Source: an uncultured Bacteroidia bacterium
Lineage (GTDB): Bacteria > Bacteroidota > Bacteroidia > NS11-12g > UBA955
DNA length: 41,738 nucleotides
Reading direction: 5' to 3'
Assembly: GCA_943789135.1 (NCBI GenBank)
Contig: CALSSY010000011.1
Location: forward strand, 1-41,738
In this document: piece by piece, positions 1-7,632 of the stretch
Numbering within the stretch: the first letter of the stretch is position 1
Layout of the letters: the number at the start of each line of letters is the position of its first letter
Translations under genes and position numbers: made by a program
The notes under the pieces: generated by a model
Seen by the model: only the letters and a program-made list of their open reading frames with translations
Database searches by the model: none
What the model was told of the DNA's origin: nothing

Positions 1-112
1 TGGTTCCATCCACGCAAATAGTTACCGATGGACTTTGTGCAAAACTGGCTTTAGGAAGAAATATTCCTAAAACAAACAGTATTAAATACACAATAGCAGA
101 ATTCAAACGCAT
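1..112 (-). CDS. secreted protein, N-terminal fragment cut by window edge
   Basis: Only the first 37 codons are inside the window. They start at an ATG at 112 and read off the left edge without a stop. The peptide begins MRLNSAIVYLILFVLGIFLP and shows a classic Sec signal peptide: a basic start, a long hydrophobic core, and a cleavage site after A-S-F-A-Q. SPSVTICVDGT follows. The AQ ending is typical of exported proteins in Bacteroidota. A TATCTTTG -7 box lies only 4 bases before the ATG, which supports this start. Nothing can be said about the function of the mature protein. Confidence 0.7.
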   Translation of the reverse strand, partial: MRLNSAIVYLILFVLGIFLPKASFAQSPSVTICVDGT

Positions 113-116
113 GTGG

Positions 117-124
117 CAAAGATA
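117..124 (-). promoter_or_regulatory. TATCTTTG -7 promoter box
   Basis: On the minus strand this reads TATCTTTG, a perfect match to the Bacteroidota -7 consensus TAnnTTTG. It ends 4 bases before the ATG of the truncated secreted-protein gene, so the transcript would be leaderless or nearly so. A nine-base direct repeat, ATGTGGCAA, occurs at 111-119 and 130-138 around the box; its meaning is unknown. Confidence 0.5.
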
Positions 125-180
125 ATGAAATGTGGCAATACGATTAGGAACAGGTTATTGGGTTATGGGTTAAGCTCCTA

Positions 181-798
181 TTAAAAATCATCATCTTCTT
201 CTTGATCATCGTGATCATCATCAAAGCTTGGATCGAAGTCGTCGTCTATATTATCCTCTTCCTCCTCTTCGTCGTCATCGTCTTTTTTAGAAGGCGTCTT
301 CTTTTTATGCATTTGATAAATACCCCCAGCTTCATTTTGAGATGATTTCTTTATGTTGATAGGGTCTTTAAATAACATGGCATTGTCGTTCATGTCTTCT
401 TCGAACGATTTATCCGCGTTGATGTACAAGCCCAATCGGTAGATCCCGGGTTCAATATTTAGGTCTTTGATGCTAACATTTTGATTCTCAAAATCCCGAC
501 GTGACATATGTGCGATGCCATTCTCTAAGGTATATGTCTTAATGAAAATGGGGTCTTTATCTTTCTGATACAAATACAACTTTACCGTAAATTCAGGAGT
601 TCGGTCTAAACTGTTATCGCCATCACTTAACACTAAAAAGTGTATTCCTTTAATGGTTTGTGTGGCAGCATCATAAGCTTCGAAGTATTGGTTTTCTTCT
701 AAATTTGAAGGATAGGTATTCGTTGGCTTTATCGTTTGAGCAAGGCTCGCATTTAGGATGCCCAAGGTGAAGCAAATAATTAGCAGGCGATTTTTCAT
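181..798 (-). CDS. secreted protein with CARDB-like domain and acidic tail
   Basis: 205-residue exported protein that I do not recognise by name. Residues 1-21 are a signal peptide ending in LAQ. Residues about 28-150 look like a CARDB-type immunoglobulin-like domain: a segment with spaced aspartates, a PGIYRLGLYIN strand, and a DKSFEEDMNDN stretch like the 'v-E-nE-NN' end of CARDB domains. A lysine-rich linker follows. The last 30 or so residues are almost entirely Asp and Glu, which could bind cations or keep the protein soluble. It lies downstream of dinB on the same strand with a 76-base gap. That gap holds a weak TATTTTCG box (817-824), so it may have its own promoter. The CARDB assignment is inference. 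Confidence 0.65.
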   Translation of the reverse strand: MKNRLLIICFTLGILNASLAQTIKPTNTYPSNLEENQYFEAYDAATQTIKGIHFLVLSDGDNSLDRTPEFTVKLYLYQKDKDPIFIKTYTLENGIAHMSRRDFENQNVSIKDLNIEPGIYRLGLYINADKSFEEDMNDNAMLFKDPINIKKSSQNEAGGIYQMHKKKTPSKKDDDDEEEEEDNIDDDFDPSFDDDHDDQEEDDDF

Positions 799-874
799 TT
801 GACTGATTTATTTCTTCGAAAATAAGATTTAGGTTTCAATTTAGAAGCGTGTGATTGTCGTAGGGTAGAAAAAA

Positions 875-2093
875 TTACATTCTTCTGTTGGCTAAAAGCA
901 TTGGAGCTTTCCCATCAAATGGATTTCCCCCACGTCCGATACTTTTCACATCCATGCCGTTGGCTCTTTTTACAGCTCCTTCGCCAAACCTATTGCGTAC
1001 TAAATCCATGGCTTCGTACAATTTCAACATCTCTTGGCTGTCTTCGAATAGGTCTATTTGAAGTCCACCGCTAACCAAATGACTGTACCGTACCCCTACC
1101 AAGCGGATCAATTGCCGTCTTTGGTAGAGTTTGTCGAATAACTCCAACGTTTTTGCAATAAGCGTGTGATCGGCACTTGTATAGGGAATCTTGGCTTGCA
1201 TGGAATAGGTATTAAAATCGGTATATCGAATTTTAACCGTAACACAGGCGGTGAGTTTATGTCCTTTACGGAGTTGATAGGCCTAGGTTTTCAGCCATTG
1301 CGCTGAGAAGATTTTTGAGTTTTACAACGTCTATGGTATCGTTTTCAAACGTGCGTTCGGTACTTATACTTTTGCGTTCTTGATAAGGTATGACAGGCCT
1401 TTGATCGATGCCCTGAGCCTTATCCCAAAGGTCCAACCCAGGTTTTTGAAGGGTTTTGAATAGCAGTTCACGAGGCATTTCTTGTACGGTTTTGATGTAA
1501 TGAATACCGAGTTGACGGAGTGTTTTGTAGGTTACGGTTCCTACACCAGGAATGGTTTTTACGGATAGGGGAGAAAGAAATACTTTTTCATGACCTTGCA
1601 ATACATGCTTCTCACCGGCAGGTTTGGCGGTACCTGTAGCTACTTTTGAAACGGTTTTATTGCTTGAAAGCCCAAAACTAATGGGTAGGCCTGTTTCTTT
1701 CTTGATCCGTTCTTTTAACTCTTGTGATAATTTCCACGTGCCAAAGAATCGCTCCATTCCGCTTAAGTCGATATAAAATTCATCGATACTGCTTTTTTCA
1801 TATAACGGTACCGCTTCAGCGATTACATCGGTTACCATATGAGAATAGTCACTGTATTTTTGAGAATCTCCGCGAATGAATATAGCATCGGGGCATAGCA
1901 ATCGGGCTTGCTTCATGGGCATGGCACTGTGCACACCATAATATCGTGCCTCATAACTACAACTCGCTACAACGCCCCTTTCACTAAGTCCCCCAATAAT
2001 AATAGGTCTGTTGTTTAACGCGGAATTTTGCAAGCGCTCTACGCTCACAAAAAAGGAGTCTAAGTCCATGTGTACAATGCTTCTGTTGTTCAT
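875..2093 (-). CDS. dinB: DNA polymerase IV (Y-family), one frame break
   Basis: Error-prone translesion DNA polymerase. The N-terminal part reads MNNRSIVHMDLDSFFVSVE, with the first catalytic Asp, and later SIDEFYIDLSG with the second Asp-Glu pair. A helix-hairpin-helix segment (IPGVGTVTYKTLRQLG) and the little-finger domain follow. The frame breaks near 1281-1283: removing one base restores LAYQLRKGHKLTACVTVKIR and joins the two parts into about 405 residues, the normal family length. The C terminus runs to the stop at 875. There is no second lesion, so a sequencing error is more likely than a pseudogene. A 14-base inverted repeat lies 14 bases upstream of the ATG and might be an operator. 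Confidence 0.88.
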
Positions 2094-2497
2094 TTGTTAA
2101 AATTATTGACAATTATTTGTCTATAATATAATCAAAAAATCAACAGTTTAAAAGTTTGGGATGGGAGAATGTTTGAAAAATAGGGACAATTTCTCTTGGT
2201 CTCAATCAATAAAGAAAATAAGCCACGAGTCCGGAATTAAAACGGTTAATAGAAGAATATACTCAACTGGCATAATAAACAACGTAATCTAGAGTTTCAA
2301 TTTATCATATATAGGTTCAATGTTAAAGATCAATTTGACCAAGAGGCTTTCAAAATGGCATTTTTCGCAAATCTTAATCTGACTTATTTCGTAGGGAGGT
2401 GTATCCATGTCTAATTGCATGGGGTAGTTTTGTGTAATGGATCTTTAATACTTTGGTTAAGGGTTACTTATTCTTTTTTTTACTGAGGATGGAATAG
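2094..2497. other. 404-base intergenic region between dinB and the ORF6N gene
   Basis: Divergent spacer holding the promoters of both neighbours. I find no convincing ORF, RNA gene or strong hairpin here. The one structured element is the inverted repeat at 2108-2121 next to dinB. An AT-rich stretch follows it (2122-2155), and a T-rich tract lies just before the ORF6N start. Confidence 0.6.
2108..2121. promoter_or_regulatory. inverted repeat GACAA-N4-TTGTC upstream of dinB
   Basis: Perfect 5-base arms around TTAT, placed 14 bases upstream of the dinB ATG, where a repressor could block transcription. A damage-inducible gene makes an SOS-type operator plausible. I cannot link the motif to a known LexA box in this phylum, so the function is inference. 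Confidence 0.35.
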
Positions 2498-3352
2498 ATG
2501 AAATTAGAAACGATACAAAATAAAATTTTCGCCATTCGAGGGGTACAAGTTATACTAGATAAAGATATTGCGGCATTTTATGGGGTCAAACCTATAAGGT
2601 TAAGAGAGCAAATAAAACGAAACCCCAGTAGGTTTCCTGTAGATTTTGTCTTTCAATTGATGGAGGCAGATATTCAATACTTGGTATCGCAAAATGCGAT
2701 ACCTTCAAAACAAATTTTGGGTGGTACTTCGCCTTATGTCTTTACGGAGCAAGGTGTTGCTGCTGTATCAGGTGTAATTAAAAGCGAAATGGCCGATCAC
2801 GTGAGTGTAGCAATTGCAAGGGCCTTCGTTGCCATGCGAAAAACGCTCGGACAATTGCACGGCGTTATTCAACGACTTGAAGGGGTTGAGTTAAAGCAAC
2901 TGCAAACCGATAATAAATTAGAAAATGTTCTAAAAGCTTTAGAGAAAGACGTTCTACCCAAACAAGGGATTTTCTTCGAAGGGCAATTATTTGATGCCTA
3001 TGTCTTTGTAAGTCAACTGATAAAGAAAGCCAAGAAAAGCGTAATATTAATCGATAATTATATAGATGAAACCACCTTATTGCTACTGAATAAAAGAAAT
3101 TCAGAAGTAATAGGCACCATTTATACCCGTTTAAACGCATCTGTAAATAAAGATCTCCTTAAATACAATAAACAATACAGGGCTATTAATTGGTTTGAAA
3201 ACAGTAGCACCCACGACCGTTTCCTGATTTTGGATAATATTGAACTCTATCATTTTGGGGCTTCCTTTAAAGATCTAGGAAATAAATGCTTTGCCTTTAG
3301 CCGTATGGATGATTTATTAGAAGACCTACAAAAGAAACTATTAAATCAGTGA
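2498..3352 (+). CDS. ORF6N-domain protein with PLD-like C-terminal domain
   Basis: 284 residues. Residues 1-118 match the ORF6N domain, a DNA-binding module shared by phage and bacterial proteins. Its landmarks are an IRGVQVILDKDIAAFYGV start, the RNPSRFPVDFVFQL core and the FTEQGVAAVSGVI segment. Residues 120-155 look like a coiled-coil linker. Residues 160-284 resemble one half of a phospholipase D/nuclease fold: strands SVILIDNYID and VIGTIYTRL, then an H239-x-R241-x4-D246 motif (HDRFLILD), a conservative variant of the HKD catalytic motif, followed by FGASFKDLG. With one motif per chain, activity would need a dimer. The gene stands alone. ORF6N proteins are often linked to phages or islands, but no other phage gene is seen here. 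Confidence 0.75.
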   Translation: MKLETIQNKIFAIRGVQVILDKDIAAFYGVKPIRLREQIKRNPSRFPVDFVFQLMEADIQYLVSQNAIPSKQILGGTSPYVFTEQGVAAVSGVIKSEMADHVSVAIARAFVAMRKTLGQLHGVIQRLEGVELKQLQTDNKLENVLKALEKDVLPKQGIFFEGQLFDAYVFVSQLIKKAKKSVILIDNYIDETTLLLLNKRNSEVIGTIYTRLNASVNKDLLKYNKQYRAINWFENSSTHDRFLILDNIELYHFGASFKDLGNKCFAFSRMDDLLEDLQKKLLNQ

Positions 3353-3527
3353 GATATTCAAACGAGTTTAGAGGTTTCATAATCTGAGATTCAGTCATGC
3401 CCATACGATTAAATATAACAATAACTAGCCTCTATATTTCGAAATTTTAGCCATGCAAGTCGCACAATATTGACCCAATACCCATAGTTCCACAAACCAT
3501 TCCTACCTCCAACTTGTTACTACTGCA

Positions 3528-4220
3528 ATGAAACAATACCTAATTATCGGAGGCTCAACAGGAATCGGTCGTTCCCTTGCAGAATTGCTTTCAAAAGAAG
3601 CTCATGTAACCGCTACCTACGCGCACACGGAACCGGCTCCGATTGCCAATGTGAATTATGTTCAATACGATGTTACCAACTCAGATGGTGATTTTTCTTG
3701 GTTGCCTGAATCAATAGATGGACTTGCCTATTGCGTGGGTTCAATTACTCTTAAGCCTTTTGCGCGTATCAAGCCAGAAGAATTTGTAAACGACTTTCAG
3801 AAACAAACAGTAGGAGCGATTAGTGCCATACAAGCGGCTTTGCCAGCCATGAAAGCAGCAGGAAATGCTTCGGTAGTATTGTTTTCTACCGTTGCCGTTC
3901 AAACAGGATTCCCTTTTCATGCCATGGTCGCGAGTTCGAAGGGAGCAATCGAAGGATTAACTCGGGCTTTAGCCGCGGAATTAGCACCGAAAATACGGGT
4001 TAATGCGATTGCGCCTTCTATTACCCAAACGCCTTTGGCTGGAGCATTATTGAATTCCCCAGAGAAAATAGAAGCCAATGCCAATAGACACCCACTCAAA
4101 AAAATAGGTCAGCCGGAAGATATTGCCGAACTCGCTTCTTTTTTATTGTCTGAGAAATCGTCGTGGATAACCGGACAAATTCACCATATTGATGGGGGTA
4201 TCTCTAATATAAAGGTGTAA
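3528..4220 (+). CDS. short-chain dehydrogenase/reductase with altered active site
   Basis: 230-residue classical SDR fold. The NAD(P)-binding motif GGSTGIG is at 8-14, an acidic YDVTN turn at 47-51, the catalytic Ser at 120, and the C-terminal GQIHHIDGG segment at 216-224. In the usual Tyr-x-x-x-Lys motif the Lys is present (K138), but the Tyr position is Val134 (VASSK), so ordinary SDR chemistry is doubtful. It opens the flavin/cryptochrome gene set: a flavin reductase follows after 67 bases on the same strand. A weak TATATTTC box lies at 3433-3440. The substrate is unknown; it may be a redox-inactive binding protein or a reductase of divergent mechanism. Confidence 0.8.
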   Translation: MKQYLIIGGSTGIGRSLAELLSKEAHVTATYAHTEPAPIANVNYVQYDVTNSDGDFSWLPESIDGLAYCVGSITLKPFARIKPEEFVNDFQKQTVGAISAIQAALPAMKAAGNASVVLFSTVAVQTGFPFHAMVASSKGAIEGLTRALAAELAPKIRVNAIAPSITQTPLAGALLNSPEKIEANANRHPLKKIGQPEDIAELASFLLSEKSSWITGQIHHIDGGISNIKV

Positions 4221-4287
4221 CGGAAACTAATTAGGCCATTCGGTTAACCCAATTTCTAACAAGTTAAATAATGATTTTTCAATTGCC

Positions 4288-4800
4288 GTGAAGAAACCTT
4301 GGAACTTACCCGATCTGCCCGTTTATAGCCTGATGACCGAATTTGATGGGAGGGTAAACATGAATATTTGCACCTATGTTTCGGCTATGAGTATGGTTCC
4401 AAAGCGATATGCTATTGGGGTTTATTACGATACAAAAACATTAGAGAATATTCAGAAAGGGGCTAAGATAGTATTGCAATTATTAGCGAAAGAACAATGG
4501 CCGGTAGTTCGGAATTTTGGACAAAAAAGCGGACTCAATTTTGATAAACACGATTTTTTAAGTCGCAAAAACAAGGGCGATACCCAACATCCGCATAAAC
4601 AACCCTATGCATGCACCCGTTGGCACGATTTTGTCGTGCTAACGAACGCGGCGGCTTATGTGGAATTGGAAACCGTGTGGCACCAATCTGCAGGAGATCA
4701 CGAACTGTATTTATTTGATGTAAAAAGACACCAAACCTTGAGTGAAGAGGCCCCTTTGCGGGTTTCGGATCTCAGAGAAAACGGACTGGTACGAATATGA
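4288..4800 (+). CDS. flavin reductase-like FMN-binding split-barrel protein
   Basis: 170 residues with the flavin reductase-like split-barrel pattern: an N-terminal PVYSLMTEFDGRVNMNICTY strand pair, then YAIGVYYDTKTLENIQKGAKIVLQLL, and a C-terminal strand giving HELYLFDVKR. Such proteins bind FMN and either reduce free flavin with NAD(P)H or act as flavin carriers. The start is GTG at 4288, because the only nearby ATG (4271) runs straight into a stop. The stop overlaps the next ATG as ATGA, so translation is probably coupled to the DUF2805 gene. The context suggests a supply of reduced flavin to the photolyase-like protein, which is inference. Confidence 0.8.
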   Translation: MKKPWNLPDLPVYSLMTEFDGRVNMNICTYVSAMSMVPKRYAIGVYYDTKTLENIQKGAKIVLQLLAKEQWPVVRNFGQKSGLNFDKHDFLSRKNKGDTQHPHKQPYACTRWHDFVVLTNAAAYVELETVWHQSAGDHELYLFDVKRHQTLSEEAPLRVSDLRENGLVRI

Positions 4801-5072
4801 AATTTAGCGACGAAGATTTAGATAGAATAATTGAAATGGCTTGGGAAGATCGAACCCCTTTTGATGCCATAGAAATACAATTTGGGGTTTCCGAAGGTGA
4901 AGTAATTCGTATCATGCGGCAAACACTCAAACCATCGAGCTTTCGCTTGTGGCGCAAACGCGTTAACTCAGGGGTATCCCAAAAACACCGTGCTACCCGG
5001 AATCCGGAAATAGAACGTTTCCGCTGCAGCCGACAGCGACAAATTTCTAACAATAAAATTTCAAAAAGATAA
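4797..5072 (+). CDS. DUF2805 / TIGR03643 family small protein
   Basis: 91-residue protein of the TIGR03643/DUF2805 family, of unknown function. The typical features are visible: an acidic start FSDEDLDRIIEMAWEDRTPF, a helix-turn-helix-like stretch (IEIQFGVSEGEVIRIMRQTL), and an invariant-looking SSFRLWRKRV patch rich in Trp and Arg. A basic tail follows. The HTH-like part suggests nucleic-acid binding, but this is unproven. It overlaps the flavin reductase by ATGA and the FAD-protein gene by TAATG, so the three are very likely co-translated. As far as I recall, the family is common in marine bacteria near photolyase genes. Confidence 0.8.
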   Translation: MKFSDEDLDRIIEMAWEDRTPFDAIEIQFGVSEGEVIRIMRQTLKPSSFRLWRKRVNSGVSQKHRATRNPEIERFRCSRQRQISNNKISKR

Positions 5073-6202
5073 TGGAAACCGAATACGAAAAGATCATTGC
5101 CAAAATTGAAACCATTGATCCTATCCGTTACGGTAAAACCCGAAACTTTTTATGGGGTAACGTTTCTCAATTATCGCCCTATGTGTCGAGAGGGGTTATT
5201 TCCACCAAGCAGATTTTAGAATCATTATTCAAAAGAGGGTTTAAACCGCATCAATTGGAACGCTTGGCGCAACAATTAACCTGGCGCGATTATTTTCAAA
5301 GAACTGCACAGCGATTTCCTGAACTTTCGGTGCAAAACATAAAAAACGACCCGGTACATTTTCAAAACAAACGAATTCCAACTGCCATTCTAAATGCAAA
5401 TACACAAATTGATGCGCTGGATGAGGGTATTGATAATCTTTACAATTCAGGATGGATTCACAATCATATGCGCATGTATTTGAGCATGTTGCATACCAAT
5501 GTAGCGCGTAGTGATTGGCGCAGTGGTGCACGTTGGATGTATTATTATTTATTTGACGCAGATATGGCATCCAACGATTTGAGTTGGCAATGGGTTTGTG
5601 GCGCTAATTCGCATAAGTTATACGTCGCCAATCAAGAAAACATCAATAAGTACACGGGTTCTAAACAAGCCCAGTCTTACCTCGATATCGAGTATGAAGA
5701 ATTTTCTCAACTACCTGTTCCCGATGCTTTAAAGACAACGGAAGAACTACACTTGATTTCAACGGAATCTTCTATAAACGAGCTTAAATCGATTGGCTTC
5801 AGCATTCAAACGCCGAATGAGCTTCTTACTAACGAAAAGGAAAACATAGCTCTTTACACGTGGAATAATTTAGACCCCAACTGGCACACAGATAAAAATT
5901 ACCGTAGGCTGTTATTATTGGACAAAGATGAATTTGTGAAAAGGCCAATAAGTCAGAAGACAATCGAATTTGTACTTGAATTGTCCCAAAACATCGAAAA
6001 TTTGGAAGTAGTTTATGGTACTTTCTCTGATTTGAAAACGCAACTTTCTGACGCCACGTTTTACTTTAAAGAACATCCTTTTCAAATCAACTGGGTGGGA
6101 ATTGAGGAATCCAGAGATTGGATTTTTCCAGAAGTAGCAGGGTATACTTCTTCATTTTTCGGGTATTGGAAAAAATGCGAAAAATATTTTAAAACTTATT
6201 AG
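5072..6202 (+). CDS. cryptochrome/photolyase-like FAD-binding protein, unusual domain order
   Basis: 376 residues. Residues about 18-195 are the helical FAD-binding domain of photolyases and cryptochromes: LSPYVSRGVIS, the QLTWRDYF motif, GWIHNHMRMY, DWRSGARWMYYYLFDADMAS, and NDLSWQWVCG. The usual PYFRIFNP segment is replaced by KLYVANQENINKYTG. The N-terminal alpha/beta antenna domain that normally precedes this is absent. Instead the last 130 or so residues alternate strands and helices (IALYTWNNLD, YRRLLLLDKDEF, LEVVYGTFSDL, ATFYFKEHPF) in an order like that missing domain, suggesting circular permutation. DNA repair is not assured; a light-sensing or redox role is equally possible. The gene is coupled to DUF2805 upstream and lies 13 bases before a second flavin reductase. 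Confidence 0.82.
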   Translation: METEYEKIIAKIETIDPIRYGKTRNFLWGNVSQLSPYVSRGVISTKQILESLFKRGFKPHQLERLAQQLTWRDYFQRTAQRFPELSVQNIKNDPVHFQNKRIPTAILNANTQIDALDEGIDNLYNSGWIHNHMRMYLSMLHTNVARSDWRSGARWMYYYLFDADMASNDLSWQWVCGANSHKLYVANQENINKYTGSKQAQSYLDIEYEEFSQLPVPDALKTTEELHLISTESSINELKSIGFSIQTPNELLTNEKENIALYTWNNLDPNWHTDKNYRRLLLLDKDEFVKRPISQKTIEFVLELSQNIENLEVVYGTFSDLKTQLSDATFYFKEHPFQINWVGIEESRDWIFPEVAGYTSSFFGYWKKCEKYFKTY

Positions 6203-6215
6203 TAAAAATCACCAA

Positions 6216-6846
6216 ATGCAATTCACAAAAGACGCAATCAATCAAATGGAACAACGCTACCGAGCGGCTTTTATTAATTCTCTTGGGGGATTTAAAAGTC
6301 TGATTTTGGTAGGTACGGCAGACCAGATGGCAGCAAGTAACTTGGCAGTTCTGAATTCATTGTTTCACATTGGCGCGAACCCACCCCTTTGTGGTTTGAT
6401 TTTCAGGCCGGACGTTGCCGATCGACATACATTGGATAATATTATTAGAGACAGGGTGGTATACCATCAATCACGTGAGTGAAGGCTTTTACAGAGCCGC
6501 ACATCAAACTTCGGCACGATATCCAAAGGAGCTTTCCGAGTTCTCTGCAGTTGGTTTAACGCCCGAATGGCACTCTGAATTCAAAGTGCCTTTCGTTGCA
6601 GAAAGTGCAATTAAATGGTTAATGAAGTTTCGCGAAAAACACGACTTAACCATAAATGGAACGCATTTGGTAATTGGTGAAATAATGGAAGTACATATAC
6701 CCGAAGAGATCTTGCAAGAAGATGGATTTGTTGATATTGAGAAAGCGGGTACCCTTACTTGCAGTGGCTTGGATTCGTATCATAAAACGCAAAAAATCAG
6801 CCGATTGAGTTATGCAAAAACCGATCGGTGGAATCACGAAATTTAG
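6216..6846 (+). CDS. flavin reductase family protein, one frame break
   Basis: Second flavin reductase-like split-barrel protein of the cluster, about 209 residues once corrected. The first part carries the substrate/FMN loop signature NLAVLNSLFHIGANPPLCGL, then IFRPDVADRHTLDNI. The second part continues ETGWYTINHV, GFYRAAHQTSARYP and a C-terminal DIEKAGTLTCSGLDSYHK. The frame breaks at about 6447, where one extra base turns the expected I-E-T-G-W into I-R-D-R. Both sides are otherwise intact, so an artefact is likely. It differs from the reductase at 4288, so the operon encodes two distinct members. A probable NAD(P)H:flavin oxidoreductase or flavin-binding partner of the adjacent FAD protein. 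Confidence 0.82.
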
Positions 6847-6868
6847 ATTTTCATAATTCATACGCATT

Positions 6869-7009
6869 ATGAAAGGCGTTAAAAAACAAAATCTTCCCGA
6901 AAAAACGTGCCTAACATGCGGTCGACCCTTTACTTGGCGAAAAAAATGGGAGAAAAATTGGGATCAAGTTCGATACTGTTCGGATCGGTGCCGTCGTGAA
7001 AAGAACTGA
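6869..7009 (+). CDS. DUF2256 small zinc-ribbon-like protein
   Basis: 46-residue protein starting [20 protein letters not shown]. Two cysteine pairs, C14-x2-C17 and C37-x3-C41, frame a tryptophan-rich middle ([11 protein letters not shown]). This is the DUF2256 signature and probably forms a small zinc-binding knuckle. The ATG at 6869 follows the flavin reductase stop by 22 bases, and the stop is at 7007-7009. DUF2256 genes are, as far as I know, recurrent neighbours of cryptochrome/photolyase genes, which fits this position. The function is unknown. The coding assignment is secure because sequence, length and context all match. Confidence 0.85.
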   Translation: MKGVKKQNLPEKTCLTCGRPFTWRKKWEKNWDQVRYCSDRCRREKN

Positions 7010-7032
7010 GAAATAAATCTTAAATTGCCTTT

Positions 7033-7632
7033 GTGTTAGCGTTTCAATCGTTTTCAACTGGAATAGAGGCTGGATGTGATGAAGCCGGTAGAGGCTGCTT
7101 GTCTGGACCTGTAGTAGCGGCAGCTGTTATATTACCCAATGGATTCTTTCACGAGAAACTTAATGACAGCAAACAAGTTAATAAAACGGATAGAGATGAA
7201 TTACGACGTTTCATTGAACAAGAGGCAACCTCTTGGGCAGTAGGCCTATGTTCGCCAGAAGAAATTGATAAAATTAATATTTTAAATGCAAGTATTTTAG
7301 CCATGCATCGGGCTCTGGATAAATTAGAACATGCATTTGATTCTATTGCTGCAGATGGAAACAGATTCAAGCCCTACAAAGACATTCCCTACAAAACAGA
7401 GATTAAAGGTGATGGCCGGTTCTTACATATTGCTGCTGCCAGCATATTGGCTAAAACCCATCGAGATGAAATAATGGAAAAACTCCATGCGGATTTTCCT
7501 CAATATTCGTGGAATACCAATGCCGGATATCCTACCATAGCACATCGAAATGCCATTCGTGAATTCGGTATTACACCCCATCACAGAAAAACGTTTCAAT
7601 TACTTCCCAAACAATTGAATTTGGATCTTTAA
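7033..7632 (+). CDS. rnhB: ribonuclease HII
   Basis: 199 residues, normal size. It cleaves the RNA strand of RNA-DNA hybrids and starts removal of misincorporated ribonucleotides. The metal-binding Asp16-Glu17 lie in GCDEAGRGCLSGPV. A KGDGRF segment and the AAASILAKTHRDEIM helix supply further active-site residues, and GYPTIAHRNAI is the conserved C-terminal block. The start is GTG at 7033. It lies 23 bases after DUF2256 and may share that transcript. Its last 33 bases overlap the 3' end of the convergent glycosyltransferase gene, which is unusual but reads cleanly in both frames. Confidence 0.93.
   Translation: MLAFQSFSTGIEAGCDEAGRGCLSGPVVAAAVILPNGFFHEKLNDSKQVNKTDRDELRRFIEQEATSWAVGLCSPEEIDKINILNASILAMHRALDKLEHAFDSIAADGNRFKPYKDIPYKTEIKGDGRFLHIAAASILAKTHRDEIMEKLHADFPQYSWNTNAGYPTIAHRNAIREFGITPHHRKTFQLLPKQLNLDL

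Noticed and set aside
153..173. Three imperfect copies of a 7-base unit (GGTTATT, GGGTTAT, GGGTTAA)
   Set aside because: Too short and imperfect to call a repeat array; no gene or structure depends on it.
6415..6846. Separate short gene starting in the flavin reductase region
   Set aside because: It is the second half of the frameshifted reductase; its first residues are out-of-frame sequence.
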